A stretch of 64,000 nucleotides of DNA from the NCBI RefSeq assembly GCF_025562755.1, contig NZ_CP103300.1:5768501-5832500 (forward strand), read 5' to 3'. A program made the position numbers and the translations under genes. Below are positions 50,712 to 60,700 of the stretch, one piece after another. The notes under the pieces were generated by a model. That model was not told the DNA's origin. It was given only the letters and a program-made list of their open reading frames with translations, and did not search any database. Every line of letters starts with the position of its first letter. Within the stretch, counting starts at the first letter, position 1. This DNA is from Endozoicomonas euniceicola (GTDB lineage Bacteria; Pseudomonadota; Gammaproteobacteria; Pseudomonadales; Endozoicomonadaceae).

Positions 50712-51332
50712 CTACTCATCTGTATCTTCAGCCCCCCCTAACTCAAGAAGTGCTTCGACGGCCTCTCGTTCTTCAAGTGTCCTGTCCTGGATATCGCTGC
50801 TGGTTTCCCCATCTTGCGTTATGATGGTTATCGTTGTTGACGGATCCTGTTGAGTCACAATAGAAGCGTGCCCAATGCCTGAGCTGACATAGGTGATCTT
50901 GGTAGAGGACTGGGCAGAGCTGAAAGTATGGGTTGTTGATGTGACTGTTCCGGTAGCTTCTTCGTGGGATTCTGTGTTAGCCGTCGTAGCCCGGACTGGG
51001 TGGCGACTTCTCATGTGTTTTTGGAGGTTATGTTTCAGAGAAAAAGCCTTTTTACAGATTGGGCAAGTATGTGGTTTTACACCGGTATGGGTTACTTGGT
51101 GGGCGTATAAGCCGCCTCTCTGACTAAAGCCTTTTCCGCAGGTTAGGCAAGTGTATGATTTTTCACCGGTATGGATTGCTTGGTGGCTGTTTAATGTGCT
51201 TTTCTGACTAAAGCTTCTTCCACAGTCTAGGCAGGTATATGGTTTTTCACCCGTATGTGTTCTCAAGTGCTTTTTGAAGTCGCCGGCATGCGTAAAAGGC
51301 TTGCCACACACATTGCATTGATATTTTGGCAT
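50712..51332 (-). CDS. Four-finger C2H2 zinc-finger protein (module 3)
   Basis: A 206-aa protein with four fingers at ~6-26, 34-54, 62-82 and 90-111, linkers TGEKP twice and TGVKP once. The second and third fingers (CGRSFSQKSTLNSH, CGKGFSQRGGLYAH) look like an internal duplication of the middle finger of module 1, since finger four and the tail align with module 1 finger three and its tail. Helix contacts (-1/3/6) are His-Asp-Lys, Gln-Thr-Ser, Gln-Gly-Ala and Leu-Asn-Lys. The tail ends AEDTDE. So finger number changes by repeat gain, as in eukaryotic zinc-finger families. Confidence 0.88.
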   Translation of the reverse strand: MPKYQCNVCGKPFTHAGDFKKHLRTHTGEKPYTCLDCGRSFSQKSTLNSHQAIHTGEKSYTCLTCGKGFSQRGGLYAHQVTHTGVKPHTCPICKKAFSLKHNLQKHMRSRHPVRATTANTESHEEATGTVTSTTHTFSSAQSSTKITYVSSGIGHASIVTQQDPSTTITIITQDGETSSDIQDRTLEEREAVEALLELGGAEDTDE

Positions 51333-51380
51333 GATAAAACCTGTTTAAATGACATCAATATTTTTAAGCTGACCAACCTT

Positions 51381-51398
51381 TAAATATAAGCGCTATTG
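51381..51398 (-). promoter_or_regulatory. Conserved upstream box of zinc-finger module 3
   Basis: CAATAGCGCTTATATTTA on the - strand, identical to the module 1 box, about 50 bp before the start codon. Confidence 0.45.
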
Positions 51399-51465
51399 AC
51401 CGTAGCTGTTTATTCTCTTGTGTCATTTGCTGATGCTCCTGCTCCTTTCAATACCCGGAGTTTAT

Positions 51466-51623
51466 ATGGGTGGAAGTCCGGTGTTTCCTACTTCGTTTCG
51501 CTGGGGCTATGGCTGGCCTTACCCCCCCCCGACGCTCGGGCATTGACTGAAGAGGAGCTGAGGCAGGTAAAGAGACAGTCTCAAGGGCGCTACCCGAATC
51601 GCTCCGGGCAGCAGTTGGAATGA
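51466..51623 (+). pseudogene. Small ORF with 9-C tract, fullest copy
   Basis: CCCGGAGTTTAT precedes ATG; the frame reads MGGSPVFPTSFRWGYGWPY, enters nine C (51522-51530) and stops at 26 aa (51546). With one more C it would continue DARALTEEELRQVKRQ and end NRSGQQLE at 51623, giving 53 aa. Two copies with different C counts are both out of frame. It is either a decayed gene or a slippage switch. No family is recognised. Confidence 0.5.
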
Positions 51624-51632
51624 TATTTCCGG

Positions 51633-52544
51633 TCAACCTTCCAGGTTCAGTCCTGGCAGTAGTCCGAGCACAGGCTCAGGCTGTTTGACAGATTCGATTT
51701 CAGGTAGCAGTGGGATCTCAGGAAGGTCGTAAGGTGTGAGTTTAATCAGTACACCCAGTACCGGGCTGTCAAGATACTGAACCTGTTGTGTGTTTCGAAT
51801 CCGACGACTTTCCCGCAACTGGAAGTTACGGGTTATTTTCATGGGTGTACCCGATGGGTCCATTACCAGCTGCAGGTCACGGCGAATCTCGGGTTTGGCT
51901 TTGCCACTCTCTTTCTCGCTATTCGCTGTTTGCAGATTCTCACGGCCTGCATCGGTTGTAACACTCCGCAGCTGGTCCGATAAAGCTTCCCTGCTCAGCT
52001 CGCTGTACCACAGGTTAACGTCCACATGCAGGAAACGGCTGGAACTGATGCTGACTGAACCTTCCAGCAAGCTGGGTCTGCCCGTGTTGTTATAGGCACG
52101 GATTCTGATGGGCTTGCTTCTGGAATCATCCTGCAATGGCATAATCCATGCGTTCCGGCTGATGACTTTGTAACCGTTGGTCGCATCAATCGTATTTCCC
52201 TCTTTAAGCAAGACATGAGCCTCTCCTGGTAAAGAAACAAAGGCTTCACGTTGCAAATCGGGCAGGGCTTTCTGCAGATCCTGTTTATGCAGACGCAGCA
52301 GGTCATTGATACCCGGTGCAGAGTTGGGCGCATCCGGACTGCGTAATTTGATGGCATTAGCCGGAATGGTATGGGGGCTGATTTTGGGCCACTGCTCAGC
52401 GCCGTTCATACTGTTCAGGTTGACAAATACCACCATGTCCGCCTGAAACCATCGCTGTGGCTCGGCGTTGCGGGCATGGCTGATGACGGGCAGTGCTGCC
52501 AGCAACAGTAAAGGTTTCAGGATGATTTTGAACATTCGTGTCAT
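51633..52544 (-). CDS. csiV: CsiV-family periplasmic protein
   Basis: A 303-aa protein with a signal peptide (IILKPLLLLAALPVISHA). It has the conserved RWFQADMVVFVN opening and the HVDVNLWYSE motif followed by RESRRIRNTQQVQYLDSPVLGVLIKLTPY, the C-terminal signature of the peptidoglycan-binding CsiV family. Founding members are needed for growth with pyruvate/acetate stress and cell-shape control in Shewanella. It lies 34 bp downstream of mfd on the same strand, a common order in Pseudomonas relatives, so probable co-transcription. Confidence 0.82.
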   Translation of the reverse strand: MTRMFKIILKPLLLLAALPVISHARNAEPQRWFQADMVVFVNLNSMNGAEQWPKISPHTIPANAIKLRSPDAPNSAPGINDLLRLHKQDLQKALPDLQREAFVSLPGEAHVLLKEGNTIDATNGYKVISRNAWIMPLQDDSRSKPIRIRAYNNTGRPSLLEGSVSISSSRFLHVDVNLWYSELSREALSDQLRSVTTDAGRENLQTANSEKESGKAKPEIRRDLQLVMDPSGTPMKITRNFQLRESRRIRNTQQVQYLDSPVLGVLIKLTPYDLPEIPLLPEIESVKQPEPVLGLLPGLNLEG

Positions 52545-52578
52545 TAACGGGGTTTCCGAGAGTTACTGCTGACAGGCA

Positions 52579-55500
52579 TTACCCTGTCAGCTTCTGTAGC
52601 AGGCTTTCAACGGTGGCGAAGCGCTGCTCAGGTTGTTCCATGGCTCCACTTATAGCGCCACTGTACTTGAAGACACTGCTTCCTTCCAGTTTGTAAAGAT
52701 GAGGATCAGCCTGGATCATCTGGATAATCGCCAGAGGGTCAACTTTGGGCTGGTCTTCAAATTCAATACGAATATTGTCTTCGCCAGCGTCCAGCTTAAT
52801 AATCCCCAGCTTCTCAGCGGTCAGGCGGATACGGGTCTGGCGGAACAGGTTTTTGGCCTGCTTCGGCAGCAGGCCAAAGCGGTCAATCAATTCTACCTGA
52901 AGGCTTTTCAGGTCATTGTCTGAACCGGCGGCGGCAATGCGTTTGTAGAGAATCAGACGGTTGTGAACATCATGAATATAATCTTCCGGCAACAGGGCAG
53001 GGAGGCGCAGATTAACCTCGGTTCCCTGTTGCAGAGGTTTATCGAGATTCGGTGTTTCACCGAGGCGAATCGCATTAACGGCTTTTTCCAGCATTTCAGT
53101 ATACAGGGTAAAGCCAACACTCTGAATCTGACCACTCTGGTCTTCGCCCAGCAACTCTCCGGCACCACGGATTTCCAGATCATTAGACGCCAGCATAAAT
53201 CCGGCGCCTAAATCCTGAGCTTCGGAAATAGCGTCCAGCCGTTTGCTGGCATCTCTGGTCATGGACTTGGGTGATGGGGTCATCAGGTAGGCATACGCCT
53301 GGTGATGGGAGCGACCGACGCGCCCCCTTAACTGGTGCAGCTGCGCCAGCCCGAATTTATCTGCGCGATGGATGATAATGGTGTTGGCGCTGGGAACATC
53401 AATACCGGTTTCAATAATGGTGGTACACACCAGAATATTGAAGCGTTTATGGTAGAAATCAGACATGACCTGTTCCAGCTCCCGCTCACGCATTTGGCCG
53501 TGACCAATGCCGATACGGGCTTCCGGTATCAACGCCTGTAAATCCTCAGCGGCTTTCTCAATGCTGGAGACCTCATTGTGCAGGCAGTAGACCTGACCTC
53601 CACGGAGCAGCTCACGCAGAACGGCTTCTTTTATCAGCTGTTCATCGTGCTGGCGTACAAAGGTTTTTACCGACAGACGTTTAGCGGGTGGTGTAGCAAT
53701 AATCGACAGATCCCGTATACCGGACATGGCCATATTCAGGGTTCTGGGTATTGGCGTGGCTGTCAGAGTGAGGATGTCCACTTCGGAACGCAGTGACTTC
53801 AGCTTTTCCTTGTGGCGTACGCCAAAACGGTGTTCCTCATCAATAATCAGTAACCCAAGGTTTTTGAAATGCAGATCGCCTTGCAGAATTTTATGGGTAC
53901 CGATGATGATATCAATCTTCCCTTCCCGCAGTTTTTCCTTTAACCCCTGTACCTGTTTTGCTGAACGGAAACGGGAAACCACGTCAATTTCCACCGGCCA
54001 GTCAGCAAAGCGATCCCGGAAACTTTCATAATGTTGTTGCGCCAGCAGTGTGGTGGGAACCAGGATCGCCACCTGTTTACCACTCTGCACCGCCATAAAG
54101 GCAGCCCGCATCGCCACCTCGGTTTTACCAAAGCCCACATCGCCGCAGACCAGTCTGTCCATGGGCTGGATGGCGGTCATATCTTTGACCACTGATTCGA
54201 TGGCCTGTTGCTGATCCGGTGTTTCCTCAAACGGGAAGCCAGCGCTGAAGGCATGGTAATGCTGATCCGGAGAGTCAAAGGCAAAACCTTGTCGAGCCTC
54301 ACGGCGGGCGTAAATATCGAGGAGTTCGGCGGCCGCGTCCCGGGCTTTTTCGGCGGCTTTACGACGGGCTTTGGTCCACTGTTCACTGCCTAAACGATGC
54401 AGAGGGGCCAGCTCATCGTCCGTGCCGGTATAGCGGGCGATCAGGTGCAGGGACGCGACGGGAACGTACAGTTTTGCTTCGCTGGCGTATTCCAGGGTAA
54501 CAAACTCTGCTTCCTGAGCATCAACAGAAAGCGTCTGCAAACCACGGTAGCGACCCACGCCATGATCAATATGCACAACCGGCGCGCCTTCGCGCAGTTC
54601 GGTCAGGTTGCGAATCACCTGATCGGTCTGGTAATCGCTGTCGCCACGACGGCGTCGTTTTTGCATCACCCGCTGACCCAGCAGCAGGGCTTCAGGAACC
54701 AATGCGACATCCGGTTCTGACAGATGCAGCCCAGCCTCCAGTGAACCAAGGGTAATACCCAGCGTTTCACTGTGATTCAGGAAGGTTGACCAGTTGGCAA
54801 ATTCTACTGGTTTAATCTGGTTCTGAGCCAGCATTTCCAGGAGCACTTCACGACGACCAGCGCTTTCTGCCACCAGAAGGATGCGCGGGCCGGAAGCGAT
54901 AAAGCTTTCCAGTGGGGCCAGAGGGTTATCGGCCCTGGCATTCAGTGTCAGCTCAGGCAGTGGTGCATGGCTGAGATTATAGCGCCCCTGTTTTTCCTGA
55001 ACCCTGTCAGTATCGAGTCGGGCTCGACCATAATTCATCAGTTTCCCATTGAGTTCTTCCGGCGGCATCAGCACCCGGTGTGGAGGCAGCAGGGGGCGCA
55101 GCGGGTCAACCTTACGGTTTTCATAACGTTCATTGACGTCTTTCCAGAAATGCTGCAAAGCCTCCTGAACGCCCTGACACTGAACGACAATGGTCTGTTT
55201 CGGAAGGTGGTCAAGCAGTGTCGCCGTCTGCTCAAAGAACAGTGGCAGGTAATATTCAATGCCCGGACTGGCCATGCCCTGACCAATATCCTGATAGAGA
55301 GGGCATTCCCGGTAATCCACGTCAAAGGTGTCCCGGAAGCGACTGCGGAACTGATCCCGACTGGTTTTATCCATGGGGAACTCATGGCCCGGCAGCAGTT
55401 CGATGCTATCAACCTGTTCGGTTGAACGCTGGGTTTCCGGATCGAAGGCGCGCAGGGTGTCGATCTCGTCATCAAACAAGTCGATACGGAATGGCTGGTC

Positions 55501-56055
55501 AGCCCCCATGGGGAAAATATCCATCAGGGCACCACGGATAGCAAACTCACCGTGCTCATACACCGTGTCAACACAACGGTAGCCCGCCTGTTCCAGTTGT
55601 TGCCGACGCTGTTCCAGCAGGAAAGTATCACCCCGGCTAATCACCAGACAGTTAGATTCCAGATAGCTGCGGGGACTCATGCGGTGAAGCAGGGTGGTGA
55701 TGGAAATAATCAGGATACAGTGCTGGCGGTCAGGCAGGCGGTAAAGGGTTTCAAGACGCTGGGAGACAATGTCCTGATGGGGTGAGAAGGCATCGTAAGG
55801 CAGAATTTCCCAATCGGGAAAGTGCATGATTTCAATAGGTTGCTTCCCGGTCGGGGAAGGTGTGCCCCGGAGGAAAAAATTCAGTTCTTCTTCAAGGCTA
55901 TTGGCCCGGTTGGAGTCAGGCGCGATGACCAGCAGGGGCTTGCTGCCCGCTCTGGCTGCATTGGCAATGGCCCAGGCGCTGGCGGTCTGGTCGAGATTGG
56001 CCCAGATGATTTTGTCACCCGCATGGGTGGGCAGAGGAAGGCTTGCCTGTGACAT
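52579..56055 (-). CDS. mfd: Transcription-repair coupling factor
   Basis: Removes RNA polymerase stalled at DNA lesions and recruits UvrA. The 1158-aa length is standard. UvrB-like N-terminal domains (HFPDWEILPYDAFSPHQDIV), the RNA polymerase-interaction Tudor-like region (HIDHGVGRYRGL) and RecG-like motor motifs (VCGDVGFGKTEVAMRAAF, IDEEHRFGVRHKEKL, TATPIPRTLNMAM, QLRGRVGRSHHQAYAYL) are intact, as is the C-terminal TRCF domain. A CTGACAGG/CCTGTCAG hairpin overlaps its stop. Confidence 0.97.
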   Translation of the reverse strand: MSQASLPLPTHAGDKIIWANLDQTASAWAIANAARAGSKPLLVIAPDSNRANSLEEELNFFLRGTPSPTGKQPIEIMHFPDWEILPYDAFSPHQDIVSQRLETLYRLPDRQHCILIISITTLLHRMSPRSYLESNCLVISRGDTFLLEQRRQQLEQAGYRCVDTVYEHGEFAIRGALMDIFPMGADQPFRIDLFDDEIDTLRAFDPETQRSTEQVDSIELLPGHEFPMDKTSRDQFRSRFRDTFDVDYRECPLYQDIGQGMASPGIEYYLPLFFEQTATLLDHLPKQTIVVQCQGVQEALQHFWKDVNERYENRKVDPLRPLLPPHRVLMPPEELNGKLMNYGRARLDTDRVQEKQGRYNLSHAPLPELTLNARADNPLAPLESFIASGPRILLVAESAGRREVLLEMLAQNQIKPVEFANWSTFLNHSETLGITLGSLEAGLHLSEPDVALVPEALLLGQRVMQKRRRRGDSDYQTDQVIRNLTELREGAPVVHIDHGVGRYRGLQTLSVDAQEAEFVTLEYASEAKLYVPVASLHLIARYTGTDDELAPLHRLGSEQWTKARRKAAEKARDAAAELLDIYARREARQGFAFDSPDQHYHAFSAGFPFEETPDQQQAIESVVKDMTAIQPMDRLVCGDVGFGKTEVAMRAAFMAVQSGKQVAILVPTTLLAQQHYESFRDRFADWPVEIDVVSRFRSAKQVQGLKEKLREGKIDIIIGTHKILQGDLHFKNLGLLIIDEEHRFGVRHKEKLKSLRSEVDILTLTATPIPRTLNMAMSGIRDLSIIATPPAKRLSVKTFVRQHDEQLIKEAVLRELLRGGQVYCLHNEVSSIEKAAEDLQALIPEARIGIGHGQMRERELEQVMSDFYHKRFNILVCTTIIETGIDVPSANTIIIHRADKFGLAQLHQLRGRVGRSHHQAYAYLMTPSPKSMTRDASKRLDAISEAQDLGAGFMLASNDLEIRGAGELLGEDQSGQIQSVGFTLYTEMLEKAVNAIRLGETPNLDKPLQQGTEVNLRLPALLPEDYIHDVHNRLILYKRIAAAGSDNDLKSLQVELIDRFGLLPKQAKNLFRQTRIRLTAEKLGIIKLDAGEDNIRIEFEDQPKVDPLAIIQMIQADPHLYKLEGSSVFKYSGAISGAMEQPEQRFATVESLLQKLTG

Positions 56056-56281
56056 GAATCTACGGTACGTCCTGATTGATATAAGTGCATCGGTGAATGC
56101 GCATTGTAGCTATTCAGTCGCTTTTATCACAGCCTGAAGCATGGAAATTAATAATCGGTGATCAGGTTTGTGAAGTGCTGTTATCCAGATGTTGATAATT
56201 GCCGTTTCGGTCAGGATAATAGCCACGAGAAGCCTCGAAAACGGCATAACGATAAGAATTATAAACAGCAGGATCGACACT

Positions 56282-57718
56282 GTGGTAGATAAATATTTTC
56301 AGGACTGGAAGGAGAGAGAGGCGCTGGCGGAATCGATGATTCCGCTGATTGGGCGGTTGTACCGGGATAAAAATGTGGTAACAACGGTCTATGGTCGTTC
56401 CATTATTAACCGCTCTGTTATAGAAATTTTGAAATCTCATAAATTTATACGACAGGTAAAGGAGAGCGGGTTAACGGTCAGGGATACACTTCCCATTCTT
56501 CAGGCGCTGAACGAATTAGACCTGGCTCCCTGTCGTATTGATATTGGCAAGCTGGCCAGTGGTTATATGACGTCAGGTAGTCAACAGTCCGCTTCTGATT
56601 ATATAAAGCAGGAACTGGGTGAGCTGGCTACCGGCGGACAAGCTTCAATGGCTACCGGCCAGGATATAGTGCTGTATGGCTTTGGGCGCATTGGGCGGCT
56701 GATGGCACGAATTCTGATTGAACGGGCGGGTGGCGGAGCCGGGCTTAACCTTAAAGCGATTGTGGTTCGTAAGGGTAAAGCTGAAAATGACTTGCATAAA
56801 CGCGCCAGCCTGTTACGCCGGGACTCAGTCCATGGTTCTTTCCGTGGCACGATCAGTGTTGATGACGATAACGATATCATTTATGCCAATGGTGTAGCGA
56901 TTCAGGTGATCTATGCCAGTTCACCCGACTCCATTAACTATACCCGGTATGGCATTCAAAACGCTGTTGTGGTGGATAATACCGGGGTATGGCGGGATGA
57001 AGCCGGGCTTAGTCAGCATCTTGAATGTAAGGGTGTCAGCAAAGTTCTGTTGACCGCGCCGGGTAAGGGCGATCTGAAAAATATTGTTTATGGGGTTAAT
57101 AACCGGGATATTGATCCGGAAGATAAAATTATCTCGGCAGCGTCCTGTACCACCAATGCTATCACGCCGGTACTCAAGGCGATTCATGATCAATACGGTG
57201 TTGTCAGTGGTCATGTGGAAACTGTTCATTCCTACACCAATGACCAGAATTTGATTGATAACTACCATAAGGGTTCCCGACGTGGGCGCAGTGCTGCTCT
57301 TAATATGGTCATCACCGAAACCGGCGCAGCCAAAGCGGTGGCTAAAGCCCTGCCTGAACTGAAGGGCAAACTCACGGGTAGCGCTATCCGGGTACCCACT
57401 CCCAATGTCTCTCTGGCGATTCTTAATCTGAACCTGGGTAAGACTTCGACCGTTGATGAGCTGAACGCCTTTCTGCGGGACACCTCTTTGTATTCACCAC
57501 TGCAAAAGCAGGTTGATTTTGTTAATTCCACTGAAGTGGTGTCCAGTGACTTTGTGGGTAATCAAAAGGCGGGTATTGTGGATAGCGAAGCGACCATAGT
57601 GGACGGCGACCGTTGTGTACTTTATGTCTGGTACGATAATGAGTACGGTTACAGCTGTCAGGTAAACCGGATTCTGCGGCAGATATCGGGCGTTAATTAT
57701 CCGATTGTTCCGGCATAG
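56282..57718 (+). CDS. Glyceraldehyde-3-phosphate dehydrogenase, long form
   Basis: Interconverts glyceraldehyde 3-phosphate and 1,3-bisphosphoglycerate. The GTG at 56282 is preferred: AGGATCGACACT precedes it and the protein (478 aa) then starts at the family's DWKEREALAESMIPLIG; an ATG at 56189 would add 31 residues. Residues ~1-125 are the extra helical N-terminal region found in pseudomonad-type GapDH. Then come the NAD fold (GFGRIGRLMARILIE), the catalytic cysteine in SAASCTTNAITPVLKAI, and WYDNEYGYSCQVNRIL. It is divergent from mfd, as in Pseudomonas and Marinobacter. Confidence 0.94.
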   Translation: MVDKYFQDWKEREALAESMIPLIGRLYRDKNVVTTVYGRSIINRSVIEILKSHKFIRQVKESGLTVRDTLPILQALNELDLAPCRIDIGKLASGYMTSGSQQSASDYIKQELGELATGGQASMATGQDIVLYGFGRIGRLMARILIERAGGGAGLNLKAIVVRKGKAENDLHKRASLLRRDSVHGSFRGTISVDDDNDIIYANGVAIQVIYASSPDSINYTRYGIQNAVVVDNTGVWRDEAGLSQHLECKGVSKVLLTAPGKGDLKNIVYGVNNRDIDPEDKIISAASCTTNAITPVLKAIHDQYGVVSGHVETVHSYTNDQNLIDNYHKGSRRGRSAALNMVITETGAAKAVAKALPELKGKLTGSAIRVPTPNVSLAILNLNLGKTSTVDELNAFLRDTSLYSPLQKQVDFVNSTEVVSSDFVGNQKAGIVDSEATIVDGDRCVLYVWYDNEYGYSCQVNRILRQISGVNYPIVPA

Positions 57719-57792
57719 CTGTTTTTCGATATAACGCAGCGTGTTTACGCAGTTTTCATCACTGGCAATGATGGAAGCTGCAAACCCTGCTC

Positions 57793-60700
57793 CTACTCCA
57801 GCTGCTTTTCCTGAATGATTTTTAGTATTTTTTCCTGAGTAAGCAGATCAGTTTTTGCTTTGTACCAGCTTTGGGCCAGGCTCCCCAGCTTTTTGTTTCG
57901 GGGTGAAGCCATTGCCGCAAGGCTGAAGGAGTGGGCAACTGAGCTGGCCAGGCTACGAAGCCTGCGAACGAAGTCAACCTTTTGAGAAATAGTGTCAAAC
58001 TGTTCATGTGTGAGCGTTGTGAGGACAGACTGATAAAAATCTTCAGGGCTGAGCGAACTATTCATTTCGTCCAGCCCCAGATATGAGGCGATGGCGGGTA
58101 AAAAGTACTTATCTTTTGCCTTAAAAGCGGTATCAAGAGCTGCTTTTTTCAAATCATCATTTATTATCCGTGTTGCGTAGGTATTGTCATACTGATGTAA
58201 CAATAACCAGCCCATTTCTTCCCAGATACGCTCGATACCTACCATGCTGTTTGATGTTCCTTTCAATAATTCCTGATAAAGGCCATACTCCTTATTCGGG
58301 TTGGCAGTTTTACGGAGCACGTGCGCTTTTTTAATAATGTAATCGACCTTTTCATTCCAGTTTTCCTGATAGATTCTTTCAAAGGGCCTGACGGTTTTTT
58401 TCGATGTCCTGACCTGCCACTGGTCGTCAGTCCGGCTGATGTCTCCAATATTATTCTGTCTTTTCCCGACTTTAATGGTTGCATTAGGTAAAGCAGCTAT
58501 ATTCTTAGGCGATAAAGTTTTAGCAGGCTTTTCAACGTTTGAATCATAGTTTTCAGCATGCTTCTGGTCTGTGGGAGTGGCTTTTGCTGCTTTGCCAGGT
58601 CTCTTTTTCTTGCTTTTTCGGGTTTTCTTACTGTGGGTGGCCCGGAGTTCTCTCTTATCAGGGGCTGATGTTTCCGTTAGAACCCAGTCAGGGATGGTAC
58701 TTTCAGCCTCATCGATGGTTTCAGGTATAGACTCTGTTTCTTCGCTGGATTGATGACTGAGTGACTTCAGACGCTCCCCCCAGTAATCAGCTATAAGAGG
58801 GCTTCGTGATAACCAGAAGTGGTGCAACTGCCGGGCAGCTTCAATGACTGAATCGGTTTTTCCTATGTTCTGGGCTTCCTGAAAGACGCGGTGCCAAAGT
58901 TCAGGGGAGTATTCTGCAGCCTTTTGATACCAGATCAGAACTTTGTATTTTTTATATTTGGGAATATTGCCCTTTTTTTCGTATTGCTCATTTTTTTCGC
59001 GCTCCAAAATCGCACAATACTGATAGTACATAACTGAGAAAAAGTGGTCTTCATTGTCAGTTATACTGATTTTCTTTTCTGCAAGAGAACTATAAAATTG
59101 AATAAAGTCGTTATAGTTTTTTTCTGTTAAATTCACTTTATCCGTGAGCCTTTTCCGGAGTATATGTATTGATTGAAGAGCCTCTTCATTATGTCCTCTC
59201 CATGGAAGCTTAGTGAGATATTCGTTGTTATCTACGCTATCCTCTTTCCATTCAGTCATTAGACCTATCAGTACGTAGAATAAGTTGACTAGCCTGAAGG
59301 ATACAGAGAATATACTTAAGCCGACCGATCTGTTGATCATGCTGGCCAGGCTGTGGCTCATGTAGGTTAAATCTAAGCTTGTGTAGGCTGTGTCACTCAT
59401 GTGAGTCCAGCGAATACGATCAATGGCTGTAAAGCTGACAGGAAAAAAATAAAACCGGTGATAATTGCGGTAGCAACTTTCAAATTTATCTATCAGTGCC
59501 AGATACAACTCAATATCCAGAAAACTGTGAATACCTGGTAACGCGTCAGTGTAGTACATAATCAGTAATGGCAGAACTTCAGGGTTAGCTTGTTCTACGG
59601 GTCTGTGAAAGTAGCTATGCAACTCCTGTTCATCAGCTTCAGCATCTTCGCTGGTGCCTTCAAGCAGCTTTTTGTATTTATGTATCATCAGCCATGCCAG
59701 CACCTGGTCATCCGGATCAAAATTATTGTCAGCTTCAGACAGGCTCAATGTATAAGCCTGCATAAACAGCTCCCGGGCTTCTTCTCTGTTGCGGTTTTTG
59801 AGCCATTTAAAGACGGCCTCAGCCATCATTCCTTTTTTAGTGTCATTGCTTTGCCTGGATTTTTGAAACAGTTGGAATTTTAGTCGGCCGTCTATTTCCA
59901 GAAAGTCTTCTTCAGGAATATCAAGAAAGGCTTCTATTTTCTCGATGTAGCTCATCTCAACAACGTGCGTATCAGGTGCATTGCCTTTTTCCGGAGGATC
60001 ATTTTTGCCGTCACTCTGCTCATCCTCATCCGGCTGATGCTCGTCAGGTTTTTGATTGGAGTTATTTCTCGGGTTCTGCGAGGGCTGGTCGTTTTGTTGT
60101 TTAATGGTTTGTTGTGTTATTTTCGGGACACCCCCGGGAAGTTCATCAGGCAAAATGGGCTGAACGCTGGCGAGATGGGCTAAATAGTAAGCCAAAGGCT
60201 GATTAAGCTCTGAATAATAGGCAGGTACACAACTCACTGCATCACTGTCGCTATATGCCCGCAGTCCTGATTCCAGATCATCACAATCAGCCTGAATGAC
60301 CATAATCCGGTCTCTGTAGATCTTTCTAAGATTGTCATCTTCAGCGTATTTTAACTTTCGTCGAAGGGTGTTGAGAAGCCTGAGCTTGTGCTGTAAACGG
60401 CTTGACAGAATGTCCTTCAGGGTGAGTTGTAAGGCAGTTCGCTGCTTCTGCGGGTAGATGAAAAATAAAAAATCCGGAGGTTGGAAGTTCTCCCTGAAGC
60501 GCTCATTATCATCACCGTCATCTCCGTCTCCACCACCTGCGGCAGAAGTTAAAGAAGCTGGGGGCTGGTAAAGAAGCGTTGAAATTTCCCGCAGGCTTAA
60601 TACCGACAGGATCAATCGTAGCTCATGATCCAGAACTGATTCTGCGATCTTTGCTGCAATGGGCAACTGATCCCTATCGAGATGAGGTAAAACAATACGA

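Noticed and set aside
52569..52590. Terminator between mfd and csiV
   Set aside because: The 8-bp CTGACAGG hairpin lacks a T run and overlaps the mfd stop; the genes are probably co-transcribed.
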